A DNA stretch of 9,565 nt from Victivallales bacterium (GTDB lineage Bacteria; Verrucomicrobiota; Lentisphaeria; Oligosphaerales; Oligosphaeraceae), in contig JAFYGL010000700.1 in assembly GCA_017543165.1 (NCBI GenBank), positions 1 to 9,565 on the forward strand. Direction: 5' to 3'. This document shows positions 1-5,166 of the stretch, piece by piece. The notes under the pieces are model-generated. The model was not told where the DNA came from. It made no database searches and saw nothing but the letters and a program-made list of their open reading frames with translations. The position numbers and the translations under genes were made by a program. How positions within the stretch are numbered: position 1 is the stretch's first letter; each line of letters starts with the position of its first letter.

Positions 1-155
1 ACCAAGGACACGCAATCACTACTATCGTCCTTTGTCAGAAGCGTGTTTTCAGTAAGCGAGAAGCCGGCCTCGGGTGCGACGGCGAGGTACGCTACGCTAA
101 GGCCATCGCTACTACGGTCTGTTGCAAGGCACACTATTAGCGGGAGGCTGCGTAG
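1..155 (-). other. Unassigned flank downstream of murG, cut by window edge
   Basis: After the murG stop codon the same minus-strand frame stays open for 51 codons to the window edge. It has no ATG; the only usual start is a GTG at codon 8, with no Shine-Dalgarno sequence. The other minus-strand frames contain stops. The plus strand is also open here, as part of a long antisense frame through murG, so openness alone is weak evidence. A 9-bp inverted repeat with one mismatch (positions 3-9 and 27-33 core, loop of about 17 nt) sits at the edge. No murC, ddl, ftsW or other cell-wall gene start is visible. It could be a gene fragment, an RNA or a repeat; I cannot decide. Confidence 0.3.
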
Positions 156-1262
156 TCAGTTGGCGTTTTCCATAATTAACTTTGCCATTTCCCTGGCCGA
201 ATCAGTCTTGGCGAGGGCGGATTTGAGTTTGTTTCCCATTTCGCGGAACAGTTCTGGCTGCTCAATGGCTTTCTTAATATGCGAGGCAAGCAATTCAGGT
301 GTCGCGCTTTGCTGTGGGAAATGTATTGCGCCGCCAAGCTTTTGCGCCAGCTGCGCGTTTACCGCCTGGTGATTGTCCGCCGCAGTAGGCAGTGGTATGA
401 TTATTGCGGGTTTGCCGAAAAGTGCCAGTTCGCAAAGACTTGAGGCGCCGCCGCGGCAAATCACAAGATTGGCGGCAAGATAGCATTCCTCAATGTGGTA
501 ATCTGCCTTGCGGACAGATGCTTGCAGGCCTGTTTTTTGATATGCTGCCTGTATTTCTGCGTTTTCATCAGTGCCAGTGAGATGTATGAATTGGAGGGGC
601 AGGCCCTTAAGAAGGCTGCATGTTTCGCATAAAAGCTGGTTGATGCGCTGCGCCCCCTGGCTTCCACCGAAAACAAGCACTGTGAACATGCTTTCAGAAA
701 GCCCCAGGTTTTTGAAAAAGCCTTCTGCTGGCTTGCTGCGTTGCGAGGCCTTGAGCAAATCCTCTCTCAATGGCATACCGACGAGGTGTGCAGGCGTGCC
801 TTTCAACTGTCCTTCATCAGCCAATGGCAGGGACAGTCCGATTGCCTTTGCACGCCCTGCGAAAAGGCGGTTTGCCTTGCCCATGAATGCATTGCCTTCA
901 TGCAGTATCAGCGGGACATTGGATGGCAGGGCCTTGCATGTCGCCACAGAGGCGTAGCTTCCCATTCCAAGCGCCACATCGGGCTTGAGTTGGCTGATGA
1001 TTTGCTTTGTGGCGTTTTTCACCTTCAGGTATTTGAAGGGCAGGGCGAGCCAACCTGCTATGCTGGCGGGCCTGCTTATATAGCCCACTTCCTGTGCGGG
1101 AATGCCAGCATCCTTTGCCAGTTTTAATTGTTCCTGTGCGTGTTTCCCAGCGATGAGCAGGGTTACTTGCCCTCCTAGTTCAATGAAAGCCTGCGCTATT
1201 GATACTGTTGGATAGAAATGCCCGCCTGTGCCGCCGCAGGCTATGATTAAATGTTTTGCCAT
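156..1262 (-). CDS. murG: MurG, UDP-GlcNAc:lipid I N-acetylglucosaminyltransferase
   Basis: MurG transfers GlcNAc from UDP-GlcNAc to lipid I to make lipid II, on the cytoplasmic face of the inner membrane, in the last intracellular step of peptidoglycan synthesis. The 368-residue product is close to the usual length (E. coli about 355). It has the N-terminal glycine loop GGTGGH (residues 10-15), a second glycine-rich loop GMGSYAS (99-105), HEGN (121-124; the family usually has HEQN), GGSQGAQ (199-205), and the UDP-GlcNAc-binding region RGGASSLCEL (270-279) with HQAVNA (298-303). The ATG at 1262 is preferred over an in-frame GTG at 1271, because AGAGGTG lies 6 bases before the ATG and overlaps that GTG. 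A TATAAT box lies about 50 bases upstream. It is not next to murC, ftsW or murB in this window; its upstream neighbours are small envelope genes of unknown function. Confidence 0.97.
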   Translation of the reverse strand: MAKHLIIACGGTGGHFYPTVSIAQAFIELGGQVTLLIAGKHAQEQLKLAKDAGIPAQEVGYISRPASIAGWLALPFKYLKVKNATKQIISQLKPDVALGMGSYASVATCKALPSNVPLILHEGNAFMGKANRLFAGRAKAIGLSLPLADEGQLKGTPAHLVGMPLREDLLKASQRSKPAEGFFKNLGLSESMFTVLVFGGSQGAQRINQLLCETCSLLKGLPLQFIHLTGTDENAEIQAAYQKTGLQASVRKADYHIEECYLAANLVICRGGASSLCELALFGKPAIIIPLPTAADNHQAVNAQLAQKLGGAIHFPQQSATPELLASHIKKAIEQPELFREMGNKLKSALAKTDSAREMAKLIMENAN

Positions 1263-1314
1263 GATTTTCACCTCTTATAAAAAAGAAAGGCGCCGAACCG
1301 CAAAGAGCAATTTG

Positions 1315-1343
1315 ATTATAAACCACAACTCTCCGCGTCTCAG
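1315..1343 (-). promoter_or_regulatory. Candidate sigma70-like promoter for murG
   Basis: On the minus strand a perfect TATAAT (1315-1320) lies 17 bases downstream of CTGAGA (1338-1343), which matches four of the six bases of TTGACA. The predicted start near 1308 would give a leader of about 45 bases before the murG ATG. The site lies in the 121-base gap between the lipoprotein gene and murG, so murG could be transcribed independently of the upstream cassette. The -10 match is strong and the -35 match is weak. Confidence 0.45.
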
Positions 1344-1383
1344 CGCCTTGGGATACGGGCCTTAAGCCAAGTACTTAAAAGTA

Positions 1384-1533
1384 CTAGTGCCTGATTCCGA
1401 TGGTGGAATTCTCCCATGAAGCAGGTGCGTTCCATGGCAGATTTTCCGATTCATTCTCGCCAACGCTAACACATGAGGCGAGCAGCATTCCTGCCACTAG
1501 AAGCAGAAGCAATTTATACAATGATTTGTTCAT
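1384..1533 (-). CDS. Small putative lipoprotein, 49 residues
   Basis: I do not recognise the family. The product begins MNKSLYK, followed by a hydrophobic stretch and the lipobox LLASC with Cys at residue 21. This is the layout of a type II signal peptide, with lipid attached to that Cys after cleavage. The mature part would be only about 29 residues, acidic and polar at first (GENESEN), then the aromatic segment PWNAPASWE (residues 34-42), then a short basic end. Its ATG overlaps the stop of the preceding transmembrane-peptide gene as ATGA. No Shine-Dalgarno sequence is visible, so translation is probably coupled. Ser at position +2 after Cys agrees with outer-membrane sorting under the E. 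coli rule only if the residue following Cys is non-Asp; here that residue is Val. The gene is short, but lipobox, coupling and spacing together support it. Confidence 0.72.
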   Translation of the reverse strand: MNKSLYKLLLLLVAGMLLASCVSVGENESENLPWNAPASWENSTIGIRH

Positions 1534-1622
1534 AGTGAGAGCAGCAGGAGAACCGAGAAGGCGATGCTTGTCGCAAGGCCAAGAACTGAGAGCAGCATTC
1601 CTATTGGAAACAAGAATTTCAT
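1530..1622 (-). CDS. Small transmembrane peptide, 30 residues
   Basis: This short open frame encodes an almost wholly hydrophobic peptide starting MKFLFPIGMLLSV and ending in a Leu-rich stretch (VLLLLSL). It is long enough for one membrane-spanning helix. It has the best Shine-Dalgarno sequence of the cassette, AGGAGG at 1633-1638, 10 bases before the ATG. It begins 19 bases after the stop of the preceding gene, and its TGA overlaps the lipoprotein ATG. Good initiation signal, coupling to the next gene and membrane-like composition make it likely to be a real peptide. Alternatives are a leader peptide for the lipoprotein gene or a regulatory uORF. No function can be assigned. Confidence 0.6.
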   Translation of the reverse strand: MKFLFPIGMLLSVLGLATSIAFSVLLLLSL

Positions 1623-1641
1623 TGTAAGTATTCCTCCTGGC

Positions 1642-1917
1642 TTATTGCTCGTCCTTGGATTTGGCTTCTTCCTTGCCGAGACTGTCGCTGATTATGATTG
1701 TTGCTCCTTTGAGGGAGGTGTCTGGCTTGCGCATGCTCAATTCGACAAGGCATGTGTCTTTCTCAACCTTCTTGATCTTGCCTGAAGCAAGATATTCGCC
1801 ATTGCTGGAGACGATGACGTCAAGGTCTGGCACAACTTCTTTCCTGCCCAGGTCAACTACCACGTAGTTCCACTCGTCATTGTCGATTATCACCGTGCCT
1901 TTTACGCTTGCATCCAC
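1642..1917 (-). CDS. Small beta-rich domain protein, unknown function
   Basis: I do not recognise a named family. The 91 residues alternate short hydrophobic strands with turns (GTVIIDNDEWNYVVVDLG, then VIVSS, YLASGKIKKVE, CLVEL and TIIIS), which suggests a small SH3-like or KOW-like beta barrel, followed by a charged tail. There is no signal peptide or membrane segment. The start is uncertain: the GTG at 1917 has no Shine-Dalgarno sequence and no in-frame ATG lies nearby. The frame is open upstream to 1977, overlapping the last 28 bases of the coiled-coil gene. This may be translated by coupling, or it may be the detached C-terminal domain of the preceding protein after a one-base loss or sequence error. 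Thirty-two bases separate the upstream stop from the GTG. Confidence 0.75.
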   Translation of the reverse strand: MDASVKGTVIIDNDEWNYVVVDLGRKEVVPDLDVIVSSNGEYLASGKIKKVEKDTCLVELSMRKPDTSLKGATIIISDSLGKEEAKSKDEQ

Positions 1918-1949
1918 CTGGCTCTTGTCTGTCAGGTCAGGCTTTTGCT

Positions 1950-2957
1950 TTACGCGTATGCCATCTCGTCCAGCAGGTCATTTGCCTCTTTCAGCAGTTT
2001 ACGGAGTTCCTCCTTTTCTGCTTCCAGTGCCTTGATCTTCTTTTCCGCGGCCTGGACTTTTGCCTTTTCCTGCTGCAACTGCTTTTTCACAGTATTCAGT
2101 TCCTGGAGTCTTTTGTTGATTTCACCCATGTCGGATGCAAGACTCAGCAGTATTTTTTCAAAATCTTTTCCGCCTATGCCGTTTAGATTAGTCTTGAATT
2201 TATATGCAGTCAGAACTTTGCTCAAATTCTTTATGGCGGTCTCGTATGCCTGCCTGCGCTTTTGCAGAAGGCCGATGTTCTCCTTTATCTGGGCAAGGTC
2301 TTTTGCCTGTGAATCATAGACTGCAGTCTTTACGGTCTTTGCCTCGGCCTCCTCGCCTTCCTCCCCAGCGGGAGCCAGTTTTGTCTCCTTGATGACTGGC
2401 TGCTTCTTGGAGGCGGCTACCGCCTTGTTGGCACCGACTGATGCCGCCACGTCCTGGACTGTTTTCGCCAATTCTTGGTCCTTCTTGCGTATTGCCTCGG
2501 CGTAGGATTTTGCAAGAACCAGCAGGTCCTTGTAACTTTCCAGGGAACTGAGAGTCTCTACTGTGATGGTGTCATTTGGAAGTCCCAGTGTCTTTGTCAT
2601 TTCCTGGATGGCCTCTGCCATCTCGTCTCTTTGTGAGATGACATCACCAGCCAGTTTGACCACGTTGCCAGTTTGCTTTTCAAAGGTGCTTGCATCGGTC
2701 TTGAAACTTTTGTATGAAAGGCTGCCGTCCTCTTTTGTGCCAGTACCTGGCACTGGGGCTGTATAGGTTATGCCCGATGTGAGGCCAGAATTGCTTCCTG
2801 TGTCGAGTTTCTTTGCGGTTTTATCAACGGTTTCAGCCAGGTTCGCTGCTCGCTTCTGGTAATTTTGGAAGCCCTTATAGATAAAAAAGCTAGCCACCGC
2901 AAGAGCAATTGCCAACACCGCCGCGATTGGTGCCAATATCCTGCCAAGTTTACCCAT
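1950..2957 (-). CDS. Membrane-anchored coiled-coil protein, unknown function
   Basis: The 335-residue product has an N-terminal membrane anchor at about residues 8-27 (hydrophobic, Ala/Ile/Val-rich, preceded by Lys and Arg). No clear cleavage site follows, so most of the chain is probably periplasmic and tethered to the inner membrane. The middle is polar and mixed, with an acidic Glu/Ala-rich linker (GEEGEEAEAK). The last 70 or so residues are a Lys/Glu-rich heptad coiled coil (KRLQELNTVKKQLQQEKAKV onward). The ATG at 2957 is chosen over a GTG at 2966 because AAGGAG lies 8 bases before the ATG and overlaps the GTG. It is the first gene of a four-gene cassette running to 1384. The architecture suggests a structural or scaffold protein of the envelope; nothing catalytic is visible. 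Confidence 0.85.
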   Translation of the reverse strand: MGKLGRILAPIAAVLAIALAVASFFIYKGFQNYQKRAANLAETVDKTAKKLDTGSNSGLTSGITYTAPVPGTGTKEDGSLSYKSFKTDASTFEKQTGNVVKLAGDVISQRDEMAEAIQEMTKTLGLPNDTITVETLSSLESYKDLLVLAKSYAEAIRKKDQELAKTVQDVAASVGANKAVAASKKQPVIKETKLAPAGEEGEEAEAKTVKTAVYDSQAKDLAQIKENIGLLQKRRQAYETAIKNLSKVLTAYKFKTNLNGIGGKDFEKILLSLASDMGEINKRLQELNTVKKQLQQEKAKVQAAEKKIKALEAEKEELRKLLKEANDLLDEMAYA

Positions 2958-2981
2958 TAATGCCACTCCTTAAAAAGTTAT

Positions 2982-3010
2982 TTTATATTGTTGTATTTAC
3001 GATTCGTGAA
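2982..3010 (-). promoter_or_regulatory. Possible promoter for the envelope cassette
   Basis: On the minus strand TATAAA (2982-2987) lies 17 bases downstream of TTCACG (3005-3010), a four-of-six match to TTGACA. The predicted start near 2975 would give a leader of about 18 bases with AAGGAG just before the ATG at 2957. The gap is AT-rich, so chance matches are expected and this is only a candidate. Confidence 0.3.
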
Positions 3011-3017
3011 ATTAGCA

Positions 3018-3034
3018 ATGCTTTTGAAAAGCAT
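3018..3034. repeat. 17-bp palindrome, possible operator
   Basis: ATGCTTTTGAAAAGCAT has perfect 8-base arms around one central base. It lies just upstream of the candidate -35 box of the coiled-coil gene, where an activator or repressor site would be expected. As RNA it would form only a tight, A/U-rich hairpin with no usable loop and no following U-tract, so a protein-binding site is likelier than a terminator. AT-rich sequence makes chance palindromes more common. Confidence 0.35.
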
Positions 3035-3145
3035 AAAGCTGACAAAAGGTAAAGTAAATTTTGTTAATTACAAGCCAATCTATTGAAAATTTCCACGAAA
3101 ATGCGATTTAATTGCAAATTTCGCAGAACTTGTTTGAATTAAGAA

Positions 3146-3192
3146 GTAATTTCAAAACTATCATCAAAATGCGCTTCTTTTGAAATTACCTC
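3146..3192. repeat. Short inverted repeat sharing the end of the 4990-5191 element
   Basis: GTAATTTCAAAA (3146-3157) and its exact reverse complement (3178-3189) flank a 20-base loop. The right arm extended outward reads GAGGTAATTTCAAAA on the minus strand (3178-3192), identical to plus-strand positions 4993-5007 at the left end of the larger element before the phosphofructokinase gene. It begins 9 bases after the arfB stop, so it might also act as a weak transcript-end hairpin, though the stem is A/T-rich and no clean U-tract follows. It may be a reduced copy of the same mobile repeat. Confidence 0.6.
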
Positions 3193-3200
3193 TTAAGCAT

Positions 3201-3611
3201 TCAATCACAGTCCTTGATTCCTCCACTTCGCATTTTTTTCTTCTGGGAATGAAGCCGTTTGGACTGGAGGCGCTTCAGGCGGCTTGCCTTCGTGGGCTTT
3301 GTGGCGCGTCTGGGCTTTGGGGGATTGGCCGCCTGCCTAAGCATGGCCGCCAGGCGGGCGTACGCGGCTTCCTTGTTCTGGAGTTGAGAACGGTGCTCCT
3401 GCGCGTCAATCAGCAAAAAGCCTTCGCCGTTGATGTTGCCATGCATGCGGGCGCGTATGTCCTCTGGTGCCTTGTCCAGCGGATAGCGCAATTGCACGGC
3501 GCTGTCGGTGCGGTTCACATATTGCCCGCCAGCGCCTGAGGCTCTGGTGCAGATGAACTCCACATCGTCAGGCTCCAGAAAGAAATCCCCCTTTATGACC
3601 AGTTTTTCCAT
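3201..3611 (-). CDS. arfB: ArfB (YaeJ-type) alternative ribosome-rescue factor
   Basis: ArfB is a codon-independent peptidyl-tRNA hydrolase that frees ribosomes stalled at the 3' end of broken mRNAs, a backup to tmRNA. The 136 residues match the usual length (E. coli 140). The catalytic GGQ is at residues 28-30 in the context RASGAGGQYVNRTDSAVQLR. The central segment IDAQEHRSQLQNKEAA is typical of the family. The C-terminal tail from about residue 98 is rich in Lys and Arg with RRATKPTKAS; in known ArfB this tail enters the empty mRNA channel. There is no stop-codon-reading domain, which excludes RF1 and RF2. The ATG is three bases after the phosphofructokinase stop with little Shine-Dalgarno sequence, so translation is probably coupled to that gene. 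Confidence 0.95.
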   Translation of the reverse strand: MEKLVIKGDFFLEPDDVEFICTRASGAGGQYVNRTDSAVQLRYPLDKAPEDIRARMHGNINGEGFLLIDAQEHRSQLQNKEAAYARLAAMLRQAANPPKPRRATKPTKASRLKRLQSKRLHSQKKKMRSGGIKDCD

Positions 3612-3614
3612 GGT

Positions 3615-4949
3615 TTATATGCCAAAGTCCATGTATTGCCTGGTTCCAAGGAGCACGCTTTGCCAAAGTTGGCTGCACGGGTCGATTTTGCGTCTGGCAA
3701 GTGTGGCAAGTGGAATTGGCACGTATGTGAAATAACCCTGCCAGTTGCCAACCACCGCATCGGTCATTCCCGCCATGGCGGCATGCACTGCATGCTGTGC
3801 CAGATGCGAGCAGAAAATGGAATCCATGGCATTTGCTTCAGTGCTGCGAATGTTGTAGCTGGGATCAAAGTATTTCACATTGATTTCCTTTCCCCTCTCT
3901 TTGAAGTAGCTGGTGATGGCGTCCTTTAGCAAGGGGCCTATGTCTTTGTGCAGTTTGTTGCCAGACTTGTCATGGACGTCGTTCCCGCTTTCAAACAGGT
4001 TCTGCCCCGCGCCTTCCGCGACGACCACCACGGCGTGGTGCTTCCTGTCCAGCCTGCGTTCCAGTGCAGTCAGGAAACCATGTTCGCCTTCCAGGACGAA
4101 GTCCAGTTCAGGTATCAGGCAGAAATTGACCACGGAGCTTGCCAGGCTTGCGTTTGCGGCGATGAAGCCCGAGTCCCTGCCCATGAGCTTTACCAGACCT
4201 ACGCCGTTCAAGCAGCCCTTCGCCTCGTTGTGCGCACATTGGATGATGGGCGCGGCATTTTGCACGGCGGTCTCGAATCCAAAGGTCTTGTCCATGAAAT
4301 TCAGGTCGTTGTCTATGGTCTTCGGAATGCCGATTACGCTGATGGGCAGTTTTCTCTTTTCGATTTCCTGGTGGATTGCGTGGGCGCCCTTCTGGGTGCC
4401 GTCGCCCCCGATTGTGAAGAGTATGTTTATGCTCAGGCGGTCAAGCGTGCGTACCATTTCCTCCACTGACTGTTCGCCCCTTGAAGAGCCAAGGATTGAG
4501 CCGCCCTTTGTGTGTATGTCGTCCACCACGTCAGGTGTTAGAATGAGCGGTTTGAGGCCGTACTTGGGGTTGAGGCCGCTGTATCCGTACTGGATGCCGT
4601 AGATGTTGTCCACGCCATAGCTATAATAGAGAGTGTTGACCAGAGACTTGATGACGTCGTTCAGGCCAGGGCACAGGCCACCGCATGTGGCTATTGCGAC
4701 GCGCACCCATACTGCATCGAAATACAACTGCTTTCTGGGACCCGCCGCCTGGAAGGCAGGTACCTTCTTGCCTTCCTTGATGAGGCGCTCGTTTTCCGCA
4801 TTGTCTGCGCAATAGCTAATGGTTTCGCTGTCATCGACAAAAATCACATCCTTCAAATGTGATTCCAGTGTGGGAGTGCCTACGCGCTTGATGCTGAAGT
4901 CCAGCTTGGAGATTTCATCGAGAGGCAAACTCATATTCTGCGGTAGCAT
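3615..4949 (-). CDS. pfkA: 6-phosphofructokinase, probably ATP-dependent (trypanosome/TP0108-like type)
   Basis: The enzyme phosphorylates fructose 6-phosphate to fructose 1,6-bisphosphate, a committed step of glycolysis, in the cytoplasm. The 444 residues exceed the classical bacterial form (about 320), with an N-terminal extension of about 85 residues as in the longer family. Motifs in order: GGLCPGLN (90-97), GGDGTQKGA (181-189), PKTIDND (209-215, catalytic Asp), MGRDS (256-260), PE (280-281), EGAGQ (312-316) and DPSYNIRS (362-369). Gly in GGDGT, rather than the Asp of pyrophosphate enzymes, favours ATP. Lys in PKTIDND is shared with both pyrophosphate enzymes and the ATP-using trypanosome type, so the donor is inferred. 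AGGAG stands 7 bases before the ATG. arfB follows after three bases. Confidence 0.93.
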   Translation of the reverse strand: MLPQNMSLPLDEISKLDFSIKRVGTPTLESHLKDVIFVDDSETISYCADNAENERLIKEGKKVPAFQAAGPRKQLYFDAVWVRVAIATCGGLCPGLNDVIKSLVNTLYYSYGVDNIYGIQYGYSGLNPKYGLKPLILTPDVVDDIHTKGGSILGSSRGEQSVEEMVRTLDRLSINILFTIGGDGTQKGAHAIHQEIEKRKLPISVIGIPKTIDNDLNFMDKTFGFETAVQNAAPIIQCAHNEAKGCLNGVGLVKLMGRDSGFIAANASLASSVVNFCLIPELDFVLEGEHGFLTALERRLDRKHHAVVVVAEGAGQNLFESGNDVHDKSGNKLHKDIGPLLKDAITSYFKERGKEINVKYFDPSYNIRSTEANAMDSIFCSHLAQHAVHAAMAGMTDAVVGNWQGYFTYVPIPLATLARRKIDPCSQLWQSVLLGTRQYMDFGI

Positions 4950-4986
4950 GATTTTTCTCCTGTATTTATGCAGTATGTGCGCAATA

Positions 4987-4992
4987 ATTATA
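4987..4992 (-). promoter_or_regulatory. Candidate -10 box for pfkA at the repeat edge
   Basis: A perfect TATAAT on the minus strand lies 37 bases upstream of the pfkA ATG, giving a predicted leader of about 30 bases. It straddles the outer end of the inverted-repeat element. No good -35 box lies 16-18 bases upstream; the TTGAAA inside the repeat end is too close (7 bases). The match may therefore be incidental, or the promoter may depend on an activator. Confidence 0.35.
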
Positions 4993-5014
4993 GAGGTAAT
5001 TTCAAAACATCCAG

Positions 5015-5041
5015 TGTGAGCGCCTTAGCGGCGCTCACTCA
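5015..5041 (+). repeat. REP-like hairpin, left copy
   Basis: This is the perfect core of the left arm. GTGAGCGCC (5016-5024) and GGCGCTCAC (5030-5038) make a 9-bp stem closed by the loop TTAGC. The whole 27-base core recurs, exactly inverted, at 5140-5166. The core is G+C-rich between A+T-rich ends, as in REP sequences. Confidence 0.8.
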
Positions 5042-5139
5042 AGTTGGCCAACTTGCATGTTTTCTTCTGTTGGACAGCCACACAGGTTGGCCAACCCGCA
5101 TGGAATTACCTGGGGCTTTATCTTACAACTTGGTCAACA

Positions 5140-5166
5140 TGAGTGAGCGCCGCTAAGGCGCTCACA
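5140..5166 (-). repeat. REP-like hairpin, right copy (inverted)
   Basis: This is the exact inverse of the left core, with the same 9-bp stem and 5-base loop. The full identity of the two cores, against about 76% identity in the outer arm segments, suggests that the core is maintained by selection or by conversion while the ends drift. Confidence 0.8.

Noticed and set aside
1..155. Possible tmRNA: the minus strand contains a short frame ending VVAMALA before a stop, resembling a proteolysis tag
   Set aside because: No tRNA-like acceptor ends, no T-loop GGTTC sequence and no resume-codon context are visible, and the 5' half would have to lie inside murG.
1370..1385. Hairpin AGTACTT/AAGTACT at the lipoprotein stop as a rho-independent terminator
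   Set aside because: The stem is only 7 bp and A/U-rich, has a 2-base loop and lacks a following U-tract.
1950..1977. Programmed -1 frameshift joining the coiled-coil and beta-domain frames
   Set aside because: No slippery heptamer of the X XXY YYZ type occurs in the shared window and no obvious stimulatory structure was seen, so an indel or separate initiation is likelier.
3913..4602. Plus-strand open frame of 229 codons
   Set aside because: It is antisense to the phosphofructokinase coding sequence, which has clear motifs throughout, and shows no recognisable domain.
4819..5156. Short plus-strand frames across the element and the start of pfkA
   Set aside because: They run through inverted repeats or antisense to pfkA, have no ribosome-binding sites, and their composition comes from the repeat. 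Only the RAYT-like stretch was kept, as a hypothesis.
5015..5166. Repeat spacing suggestive of a CRISPR array
   Set aside because: There are only two copies, they are inverted rather than direct, and no cas gene is present.
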